This document shows, piece by piece, positions 35,976-45,391 of a stretch of DNA of 64,000 nt (position 1 is its first letter; each line of letters starts with the position of its first letter). Source of the stretch: Augochlora pura (taxonomy: Eukaryota; Arthropoda; Insecta; Hymenoptera; Halictidae); assembly GCF_028453695.1 (NCBI RefSeq), contig NC_135782.1:18780190-18844189 (forward strand), read 5' to 3'. The notes below the pieces were generated by a model. The model searched no databases. It was not told the origin of the DNA and saw nothing but the letters and a program-made list of their open reading frames with translations. A program made the translations under genes and the position numbers.

Positions 35976-37206
35976 AAACAATCGCGAGATTTTCAGACTA
36001 TCCTGTACATATCTCTCTCCCCCTCTCTCTCTGTATACTTGTGCCTCTTGAACTCGCGCTCCGGCAACGTCGCATTGTCAACGGCGCTTCGTCGGGAGAC
36101 TCTTGGCGACCACTTCGCGTTAATCTGCCGTCTGCGACGACGCTCGCAAACGAGGGAACTCGGGATATCTCGGCGCCGCGCGAGTTTCAAGAATTTTTCC
36201 AATGGAAACGCGGCCAGTGGAAATCCGTCGCCGCGGCTCGTAGAAACCGCGGGTTATTCCGCGGCGCAATTTAACGTCGGCAAGTTTAAGAATCGCCGCG
36301 ATTAACGAAACTCGTTTAGAGAGCGGACGAGCGACGCCGCGAGGATTAAAATTAAGATTTCCAATTTCCACGGGATTCCCCCCCGGAGTGGGGGGGCGGT
36401 CCTGATTGTTTCGAGTGTTGGCGCCGACAATATCTGCGTTAATCTTTCCATCGTCCCGGAGAAATAGAAGCCGCAATTACGCCGAGCTCTGCGTGCTCTC
36501 CAGGTGCGAAATGCTCTCCACGCTCTCCACGGAGCGTGGCGAATCTTCTTCAGTTAATTACGTAATTAACAATTGCTTTTTCCCGGCGGTGAGCGTGTCG
36601 ATTGTCAGGCTTATTCTCAATTCATTTGAAAAAAGAATTTACTATACTGTAATATAATTTCAGTAATTTTTCTAATATTCCCGCACCGGCGGAGATTTAA
36701 TCATCTATTAAATTCGACTCGACGACGCAATATCCCCGTAATTTATTAATATTATCGCTCTTCGTTGGTTCTTTTTACGAACGGAATCGCCGACGGAGCG
36801 GCGGTAATTTTTTCGCGTTTAACGCCGCGCGATCCAGTCCCCGGCAGAAATTAGTTGCGGCGTAGCTGGGATACGGTGCTCGGCCGCAGAAGATCGCCGG
36901 GTGATTCGAGCCCGCAATTTCGCCGGCGAGCTTCGAGTTTCGAGGTTCCGTTCCCGTTAATTTATATTTTCGAGTTCCGCGACTGCACGGCGCGCGCGCA
37001 CGCGAAAGTATTCGAAAACGTTGGCGGTGTAAATTCGAGAAGCCGTGAGTTTGCGGCTCCTGTGAAGTGCCGTTTTTCGAACGGCGTTCCGGCGAGCTGG
37101 AATCCACGGGATCACGTGAACGCGGTCGACGATTTTACAGCGGAAAACGACCGCGATACTAATTTTGCAATGAGTGGAATGACTGAGACGATTTTGTAGT
37201 AGGATT
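35976..37206. other. Unique stretch up to a gap, no gene seen
   Basis: GC-rich with overlapping frames on both strands and a (CT) patch near 36012-36032. Nothing recognised. Confidence 0.5.
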
Positions 37207-37306
37207 NNNNNNNNNNNNNNNNNNNNNNNNNNNNNNNNNNNNNNNNNNNNNNNNNNNNNNNNNNNNNNNNNNNNNNNNNNNNNNNNNNNNNNNNNNNNNN
37301 NNNNNN
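37207..37306. other. Assembly gap (100 N)
   Basis: Exactly 100 N. No obvious repeat on either side, so the cause of this break is not visible. Confidence 0.98.
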
Positions 37307-37534
37307 ATCAAGAAATAAAGCCATACTCGAGGTATAAATCATTCTACTCTTGTCATCCATAGACGCGACAATTATATATTATTCCCCTGGCACGTTTATG
37401 CTAACACCTGCAAGATAATCTTCGTGAACAGTACGTTACAATGCGATCTATAAATCCAGTCGCAATGAATGATCATTTCGCTGCTGTAATTTGTTAGCTG
37501 TACAAACAGTGCTTATACATTTATGGTAACTCCT

Positions 37535-37930
37535 TTAACCCCTTGCACTATAATAACGAGTCGGACTCGCGACAAAAGCTTTCACGCAAAATCTACTAAA
37601 TATTAATATTATTAATTTCTTTTAAATCGAAAACAAATCTAATTCTTCTGTTCTCATTCACTTATTTGTTCTCAATATTTTTAATAATATTACTAGACAA
37701 TCATTGCCTCCTCTGCTATTTTTATTCAATTTAATTTTTAAGCTTTGAAAAATTAAATTGAATAAAAATAGCAGAGGAGGCAACGATTGCCTAGTAATAT
37801 TATTAAAAATATTAAGAACAAATGAGTGCTAATCCGCGTAGCATGAAAGGAGTCAGTTATTATGACAAAATTGCTCCGGGAGAGCAATGAAAGCTAATGT
37901 AAAGGGCGTGTCGATACATGAAAGGGTTAA
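37535..37930. mobile_element. TTAA-bounded element with central hairpin
   Basis: Starts TTAACCCCTTGCAC and ends GAAAGGGTTAA, so the first ten bases are inverted with one mismatch; pairing beyond is weak. CGAGTCGGACTCG, a 13-bp palindrome, lies at 37557-37569. The same combination appears in reverse at 63.55-63.60 kb, so these are probably one family. The centre is a long hairpin. No transposase. Confidence 0.65.
37659..37828. other. Long near-perfect hairpin, ~81-bp arms
   Basis: Arms 37666-37739 and 37748-37821 are 74 bp each and differ at only three positions, around the 8-nt loop AAGCTTTG. Pairing extends outwards to 37659 and 37828 with one G:U. It sits inside the TTAA element at 37535-37930. 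Transcribed from either strand it would give a long duplex suitable for Dicer processing. I see no promoter. Confidence 0.9.
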
Positions 37931-39572
37931 GTGTAGAATGGTTTGAAGTTGGTTGATTTCGCGCGAACAATTCGCATCGTTAGGAAAGAACGGGGATCGA
38001 TTGATCGATAAAAACACCTTCATTATCCGACAAGTGGTAAAATTACTTCCGCGGCATCACTCCGCCATTGAATCCGCGGACATTCGAAGGACTCCGCGGC
38101 TTCGACTGAGCCCGCAACGCGTGCCTCTCCCCGACTGCGTTCACAAGAGCGCGGCGGTTCATTTGACTCGCGTTTCTGCAGCGCGCGAGTGCACAAGTGG
38201 CCGGCATTGATTCGAACGGTGTTCCATTGGTAACCGATCCGCTATCAGCCCGACGATGCTATCCCGCTCGGATATCCGCGGCTTAAAAAACAGCATCTGA
38301 TAACTTTCAAGCAAATTATGCCCTCGGAGTTGCGGAGATCCTAGAGATTGTTAATTCACTGCGCGCTTTGTCACGGTTCCGCGTGTCCGCGAAGCTCGTT
38401 GCTGCGATTTCGCAGGAGCGATAAGAACACAGTTGCGTAAAGGGTTGCGGAGAAAATGTTGCAGGCGTGTCCGACAAAGTAGTAAAATATTTATGACGAT
38501 TTTAAGAAAAATTATTCCACTTCGAAATCGCCGAAGTCTACGCGGTTTCAGCGCGAACGAAAATAATTCCAGAGTGCTTTCTATTGTTCCTCGCAGACGC
38601 GGCGAATATTTAGCGCAAAGATCGAGCTCATTTCGCGGTCGTTTGTCGCGGTGGTTAATCCACGTGGCCGCGCGAACACGGAGGAGAGTCGGCGTAATAG
38701 CGTCCGGCAATCGCGGTTTGTTTGAAAGCTGTCCGGTTTTGTTATTTCATCGAAGACACGGGGATTCCGGCGACGCAGAACCACCGCTGTTGGTTCGACC
38801 GAGAAAAGCTCCGCCACGGTTCGCGCGGCACCGAAAAACATCGCGAGCAGAAAATACACTTTCGTGCTTTGAGTCAAAATAAACACGGCTTCGATTCGAT
38901 TCCAAAGAGCGTTGCGGCAGCATCCGTAGCTGAAACGCGCGCAAGATCTACTGTACGACGTAGATAATCGACATTTTTAGACTCGGTTTTTAGATTCTTT
39001 TTAAAAGCCGAATCAAGGATCCAGACGCCGGCGACATAATATTCTCAACAGTTTTATCCCGGCGACGTCCTCCGGCGCCATTACTGGATCGTTCCGGATC
39101 CATTAAATTCCGCATTAGGATCGCGACTGTCGCGCGCGTCGTATTGAAACGACTGCGCGAGTCCGTTAATGGCCATTTTAGGGGACGCGCGCGCGCGATC
39201 CTCCGTTAAAACCGAGCCCGTCCCCTTTTGTTTCGATTTGCATTCGGGTCCGCGCCGGTTTAAACGCAGCCTTGTATCAGCTGCCGGCGATCTTATCCCC
39301 GGGGCCTCTCTCCGATAACCGCCTTTCAGGCACTCCCGTCGCAAATCTCGGAAACGTTTAACGGTTTTTCACTGTCGTCGACCGCGAAACCAGCCCGGAA
39401 ATTCACCTCCGAATTCAAGTGGACTCTGCGTTCGACGATTTACGACAGCCCACGGCGATCTGGACTCCACATCGATAAAACGCGTTACCTGCGTCCGGAA
39501 CACGATAATACACTGGGTCATCGAAATTTCGGAAATTTTCTGATTCGATTTTACTTTTGGTACACTGACAAA
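37931..39572. other. Unique GC-rich stretch, no gene seen
   Basis: Several 80-149 codon frames overlap on both strands (38351-38967). None has a recognisable domain. Confidence 0.5.
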
Positions 39573-40823
39573 TGGACCGTTTATTTTGAAAGTGGTGTAT
39601 TTTCTCTTGTTTCGAGAAAATTGAAGGTTGACATATCTGTTAATTAAAAAATTTAGGTAAATTATATGAAGTCTGGCAGTGTTTCTACTGTTTTATCAAT
39701 ATGTAATTTGATTATGTAAATTTGTTTTAGACGTATTTTACTTTCAAAATTAGACAATTCTAAAAATCGTTCAATTTCGATTTTGAAAAATGACTTCAAC
39801 CGAAATTTTGATTACAAACAATGACATGGCATAAAATAGAAGTAGTATTTTTAATTTTAGACGTTAATTACATTGTTAAAATTACAAGATATTGATAGTA
39901 TTTACTTATGCTCTTCTTCGGTTTTTTAACGATTTTCATACTTTGCGCGACTAGAATGACCTTGAATTATAGGTCGCTGGATTCGTCTTAAAATCGGCAA
40001 TAATGTCATCGAAAAAGAAATATATAGTTCCATTTAAAAAAACATCGATGACCTTGAAATCTCAAAAAATATGACCTTGAAAAAAAAACATTTCCACCAA
40101 ACTACGCCCCCCTCTGAACCAAACAATTTGTTTCTGAAGCATTTTCGCGTATCATTAATGATAATGGAGATATTGCACTGTAACACTTTATTTGCCCCAC
40201 CCTGTATAAGGTAATAACTGCTCGATGTCTTTATATTTTTCATAAGAAAAGGGCCTGGCATCTTGGTACAAAGGCGTCAGGGTAATTTTTTCAAATTTTA
40301 GTGGTCTTCCAGGACGTGTAGGTAATAAATTTATAGTTTTCAATTCTTTGTTCTTCATCGATGTTTTTATATAAAATAGTGTATGATGCACTTCTGAGAA
40401 ACCTCATCCAACGTATTTGCAACCAATTTACCTGTTCTCCGTTAGTTTTTTTTCTTGTCTGTTTTTTAATCGCATTTTGAAGATTTTTTATTGAAACGAA
40501 ATTCTCTCGTTTCATTTCTTCTAAAATGAATTTATTACGTTGACATGTAATATGCCACGTAATATAAAACAAACGTAAAATAACAGGCTACCATCTGCCA
40601 AGCCACCTACCTCTGTCAATTTTACTTACACCACTTTCCTAATCGATGATTATGCAATTTCATTTACCGACCAATTTTAAATTGCACAAAACATGGGAAT
40701 TTTTTAAGAAACTAAACACGGACTAGTTATACATAAAATATTTAGATTAAATTAAGCATGAATTACGTGATATCTCATTTTTTTCAAAAATGGACTTACA
40801 CCACTTTCAAAATAAACGGTCCA
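39573..40823 (-). mobile_element. DNA transposon remnant with 26-bp perfect TIRs
   Basis: Positions 39574-39599 and 40797-40822 are exact reverse complements over 26 bp (left end begins GGACCGTTTATTTTG, right end finishes CAAAATAAACGGTCC). AAAT lies immediately outside both ends (39570-39573 and 40823-40826), giving a candidate 4-bp target duplication. TACACCACTTTC is repeated internally at 40627-40638. The 1.25-kb interior is AT-rich and contains a decayed reverse-strand coding fragment. Superfamily unknown: the ends match none I can name. Confidence 0.8.
40203..40528 (-). pseudogene. Frameshifted coding remnant inside the TIR element
   Basis: Reading the reverse strand from 40528, a frame runs through NGEQVNWLQIRWMRFLRS. 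A second frame, overlapping around 40380-40391, continues through LPTRPGRPLKFEKI and ARPFSYEKYKDIEQLLPY. The composition is protein-like (W, Y, K, charged clusters), unlike the arginine/serine/proline-rich chance frames elsewhere. The frame change sits near a short A run. Just upstream TTCATTTTAG resembles a splice acceptor. Downstream the frame meets TATACAGGGTGGGGC at about 40196-40210, where it ends. I do not recognise the family. A transposon-encoded protein is likely from its position between TIRs, but a captured host exon is possible. Confidence 0.45.
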
Positions 40824-40849
40824 AATTATTCTGAGTAGCAACAATGCTT

Positions 40850-41081
40850 TTAACCCTTTGCACTCGAAGCCACTTTAGCTGTAAATCTGAGGCAATTCTT
40901 CTGGTGTACAATATTTCCATTTTAAGCGACAAAATGCTTCATAATCTTGCGATTCATACCAACAATTTCACGTTTAACAATTTTTCTAAAATTCAACTTT
41001 GTTGCTATAAAAACTATTTCAGAAGGTGACAGAATAATTTTAGCGGTGCCTCAGAGTCACCAATCGAGTGCAAAGGGTTAA
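40850..41081 (+). mobile_element. TTAA-bounded piggyBac-type MITE, intact copy
   Basis: 232 bp, starting TTAACCCTTTGCACTCGA and ending TCGAGTGCAAAGGGTTAA, an exact 18-bp inverted pair. An imperfect 17-bp palindrome GGTGCCTCAGAGTCACC lies at 41045-41061. It aligns in reverse with the host element at 41472-41983 outside that element's insertion, so it is the uninterrupted form. Confidence 0.9.
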
Positions 41082-41471
41082 AAACATTAACACACCTTTA
41101 CGATCATTAATCCTTCTCTTATATATATATATATAAATAAAATCCTTGGTTCATTTGTTACTGGATCAACTCCAAACATTTAACAATAAAATACCGACTA
41201 ATAAAACCGAGCAACAACGATAGCTCCCGCAAAAGTGTCGAGCTCGAATTTATTTCGACATTATCGAATTTGTTTCATCGCACCGTTTTCTCTGCCGTTT
41301 GTACAAAAATACCGTGCAGCGATAATAATGAGAAGCCGTATATTTGACTGCGATTGGTTACGCGTTAACCACCGCAGTCGATCACTGCCAGGTGGATTAT
41401 TCGTAAACCTAAGCTATTATTATCTATTTTTCTATTTTTCTATTAGTTTCTATTCCTTTAGGCGAGCAAAT

Positions 41472-41983
41472 TTAACCCTTTGCACTCGAGTGGTGACTCC
41501 GAGGCACCGCTAAAATTATTATATCCCGCCCCAAAATCATTTCTATACTAACAAAATTTAGATTAACCCTTTGGCTACAGCAGAATTTGGCACGACCGTA
41601 GTCTTTCGTTAGACATGCATTTCTGAGGAAGTATAGTAAAATATTCAAAATATTCAATTCCATTGCATTAAACCAATATTACTTGAAGCTTTTTCTTTAA
41701 CAATATATAACATAAATATTACACAATATTAATCAAATTTAATAATAAACGGGGGCGAAATTTGATCTTGACGCCTATTGGCGTCTACAGTACCGGGAAG
41801 CCAACATGTTTCGGACGCCAATAGGCGCCAACAGTAGTCATAGGGTTAAAAAAATTCTTTATGGGTCACAAGAAATCATTTCATATGTATAAAATACATT
41901 TTGTCACACGAAATGGAAATATTGCGAGGCAGAAAAATGATTTCAGATTTAGAGTTAAAATGGCTTCGAGTGCAAAGGGTTAA
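41472..41983 (-). mobile_element. TTAA-bounded MITE interrupted by another MITE
   Basis: Ends TTAACCCTTTGCACTCGAG and CGAGTGCAAAGGGTTAA. Read in reverse it aligns with 40850-41081: both have CACTCGAAGCCA after the end, then AAATCTGA, CAATATTTCCATTT, GACAAAATG, and ATAATTTTAGCGGTGCCTC near the other end. Total length is 512 bp. Removing the insert at 41573-41849 leaves about 239 bp, close to the intact copy's 232. An imperfect palindrome lies at 41492-41508. Confidence 0.9.
41573..41849. mobile_element. TTAA-bounded MITE nested in another
   Basis: 277 bp with ends TTAACCCTTTGGCTAC and, in reverse, TTAACCCTATGACTAC. It inserted at a TTAA inside the element at 41472-41983 and so is younger than its host. 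It has two gapped palindromes near the right end: GACGCCTATTGGCGTC at 41770-41785 and GACGCCAATAGGCGCC at 41814-41829. Different family from its host. Confidence 0.88.
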
Positions 41984-42554
41984 ACGAAACGCGTGCACGA
42001 CTGAGCGCAGCGACACATGTTATGCCCCCGTATCGCCGTCGCGAGAAGTCTCGAGGCTCCCGATGCAGATTACCCGGCCTCCGGGATCCGTCGATTCCCG
42101 GTGAATTACGGGTCACCGATACCGCCCCTCCGCCGATGCAACCTCCCTTGATTACGTGGCCGGGGCTGCGTGCAATATCCTCCGCAGATTGCATTTCGCA
42201 AGACGTCGCCGACAGATTTTAATGCGCCTGCTCCTTCCGGAGGCCCCTCTCTCCCCGGGACGCCGTAAATTGATCGTGAATAGTCTCGGGACGCTAGCCT
42301 GGAAAAATCTTTCCCCCTTTTTCCGCGATTATGCCCGAAAGCGATACTATTGCAATTAGACCATGGTATAAATTATAATAAAGGAATTTTTTACTGTTTC
42401 GAAAACGTAGAAAAATATAGGATTTTAACTTTGTCAAGAAATTGTAATAAATTATTTTGGAGTATACTAAAACATTTTGCAATATTATTTATTTATTCTA
42501 AAATGGAGGAGTGCTATAGTTATGCTCCCCGGTTTATATAGAAATTGGAACAAG
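41984..42554. other. Unique spacer between elements
   Basis: GC-rich first half, AT-rich second half. No gene or repeat recognised. Confidence 0.5.
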
Positions 42555-43085
42555 TTAACCCTTCTTTGCATGATTTTTCCTATTTTTTTAAAATAAATCA
42601 GGTTGATGTAATTAATGCTCTAGATTAAAGGAAAAATATTAAAAAAAATCCTAGTATAAATAAGAATTTGAATTATTTAAAAAACAGTATGATGGAAATT
42701 TACATCATTATGCATCGTTACATATATAGCTCAGTACTAAATAAATCAAAAGATATTGTTTACTTATTCTCCTTTATTCTAAATGATAATTTAAAAAACA
42801 ATTATTATTTTTATTCAAGCACAAATTAACTCCACATTTATTACACGAAATTGTGGAATAGCCTTTACATTTGGGAATTTTACACAAACAGTGTAATGAC
42901 AAGTTCTAGGCTTGTTAATTGACAGTGACGTTTGCTATTTTTTGACAACTGCGTTTTGTTGTACGCAATAGTCATTTATAAAGCTGCCAGCAACAACAAA
43001 TTTAAAGTTTACAGTTTTTGAGTACCTTTTTTTCTTCACTAAATGTTATGATTGAAATTTCCATCATCATGCAAAGAAGGGTTAA
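42555..43085. mobile_element. TTAA-bounded element, 531 bp
   Basis: Starts TTAACCCTTCTTTGCATGA and ends with its exact reverse complement TCATGCAAAGAAGGGTTAA. The AT-rich interior codes for nothing recognisable. Near-palindromes GATGGAAATTTACATC (42691-42706) and GATTGAAATTTCCATC (43050-43065) lie inside. Non-autonomous piggyBac-type by its ends. Confidence 0.88.
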
Positions 43086-43919
43086 CTCGCAGGAGAGGTA
43101 CTGTTAAAATGAAGTAGGAAAGTCGCGTTTTGCGATTTCTTGACGAGACTAGCAATCGATATATTTGCCGGAGCTTTGGGAGCGCGGTTCCGCGGACCGG
43201 GGAAAAAGTTCGCAGCATCCCCCAGAGAGGGAAACGAGAATTACGTGCGCGCACTGATTAAAGTCCCGTAGGCGAGATCTTTCGATAACCAGATAGGTCC
43301 CGGCGTATCGTATTCCAATCGCTGCACCACAGCCGTAACTTTACCGCGAAAACTATGGCGCAGTGCTCGAAATCTATCGGTACCCCTGTTATTCTGTTAC
43401 GAACGCGTTCGGTTATCCGAGAGTTTGACGTTTCATTAAACAATGTCTTCTTCTGCTCGGGCCGTGAAAGCAGTGTCATTCCCGGGTACCCAGTAAAATT
43501 TTCATTGCGCCCGGGTCGGAAGAATGAATTCCCTGCCGGAAAGTTTTACGGGTATTACCAACTTTCTACGGGATGTATCTCTTAACCAGGCGTCCTGGCG
43601 GAGCCATCTCGTAAACTGTAAAATATGAAAAACTATGGGAAAAATCTGCATCCACGAAAAAAAAAAGAAAAAACTATTTGCACCACACAAAGTCTCCCTT
43701 CACGGCGGACGACCACCGTAAAACAATGCTCCCCGCGTATCTACGGGGGTTTACGAGCTACTCGACCGTACCCAGTTACAACAAGCACCCTGTATATTAC
43801 GCTTACGTAATCAGCGCGTTTTGAAGCGTGTGAATAAAACACTGAAAGCGTCGGAGATACTATAGTTTGAATATTCCACGCTAATTATATGAGTTAATGA
43901 ATTAATAATAATTAGTGAA
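43086..43919. other. Unique stretch, no gene seen
   Basis: Small overlapping frames only. CACCCTGTATA at 43786-43796 is one of several such motifs in the window. Confidence 0.5.
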
Positions 43920-44721
43920 TTAACACTAAACGTACCGGCATTTTTCTATACCTAATCTTACCATAGGGGGTCATTTGACCCCTTATGAAATAAACGTAGA
44001 TTTTTCGTAAAAAATTCTTTATTTATTAAAGGAAATAATTTGCAACATCATTTCTGATTTCGTTGATTTCGCACACAATCTTATTTGACATTTTTTCCTG
44101 GATTAAGAATTATTATTTGTCGAATTCTTTCCAACTCTCTCACTGACCGTGCGGACATATTCAGGGTTGCAGTGAAACACAAGTCCAATTGAATGTAACA
44201 GAAATTGTCAAATGTAACTAAAACTATCGTGTATTGTAATTACTTGTCGAACTTTACTTCTTGTAGGCTCTGATCTTTACTCTCCGACTCTCAATATACG
44301 ACTGTATTTTTTTTACTACAGAGAAGTCATTGAAGGGAGTGTTGCTTGTGAATCTCCGATAAGAGTTGGTTTTGTTTCTGCGTTAGGTCATATGGACCCG
44401 GTTGGGTCACACCGCACTTGAGAAAGAATCACTTGAGAAGCGTATCTGAATTTAGGACTAAGGTTCCAGTTGGAAAACTGCTAAAAATTACGTAAACTTC
44501 GTACGGGGTCAAATGACCCCCCGTGGTACGTAAGGTAGGTAAAGAATTTTTGTCGGTAAAAAATAAGCTACGAGAAAAACGGAAAGTGGGAAATTGAATA
44601 ATCGGATGATATAAGAATTTACAGAAAGTCAAATGACTGACAGAAATAACAATAAATGTACGAATTTAAAGTAAATTTTCAAAAGGGGTCATTTGACCCC
44701 GCTTGGTACGTTTAGTGTTAA
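43920..44721. mobile_element. TTAA-bounded element, 802 bp
   Basis: Starts TTAACACTAAACGTACC and ends GGTACGTTTAGTGTTAA, exact over the outer 17 bases. Three 16-bp near-perfect palindromes of the form GGGGTCATTTGACCCC occur at 43967-43982, 44505-44520 (with AAA in the centre) and 44685-44700; the first and last flank the two ends. AT-rich interior, no transposase frame. Confidence 0.88.
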
Positions 44722-44727
44722 TAATAA

Positions 44728-45391
44728 TGTTAAGGGTACGTACACGATCGCAGGTAATATTTGCGCACCGAATGTACGTCTTCTGCTGAACCCAATATTC
44801 AGCGAAGTTATTTAAATATTGTAGGATAGGGTGTGAGAAAGTTGGTCACCAAGTAACACTTATGGTTTAATATAAAAGCAAACTATGTAAAACAACTGGT
44901 GTGGTCTGATCGACGGTTGTCGGAATTCTAGATCTATTTTCGTTATTTTGCTAAAAGGTGGAGGTGAAACCCCTCCACAAGGAAGTTACAAAAAATAGGG
45001 GGGCGCTGGACCGACCAATTATACGCATTTTCCGAATGGTTCGATGACGATTGGTTCGGCAGCCTAACGCCAAACAGTCGTGACGTCGTTGACAATGACG
45101 TCCGCTGCATCTCGTAGGAAATTGTAGAAAAATGTAGAAAACAAAGCTGCCGAGGCCCCTTTGTGCTCTATACGGGTTTAGGTCACGTCGCTTGCCAGGA
45201 GGACGGTACGGCCACGCTAACCTTCCCAGGTATGTCATCTGGTACTACTCGGCCGTACCAGTGCCGTAAAGTAATTAAATCGTAAACTGAACATTAAAAA
45301 TAACTCCTCAAACATGGCAATAATCAAAGTGACCGTAGCCTAAACCCAAATGTAAGGACGGAACGGTAGGATCGCAAATCGCGTCTTAACA
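44728..45391 (+). mobile_element. Probable solo LTR, 664 bp
   Basis: Bounded by TGTTAAG (44728-44734) and its reverse complement CTTAACA (45385-45391), giving the TG...CA ends of retroviral-type LTRs. AATAA lies directly outside both ends (44723-44727 and 45392-45396), a 5-bp target duplication as made by most LTR retrotransposons. TTTAATATAAAAG near 44862-44880 could be the TATA region. No second LTR or internal region follows, so a solo LTR left by recombination is the simplest reading. It lies 6 bp from the TTAA element on its left. Confidence 0.6.
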
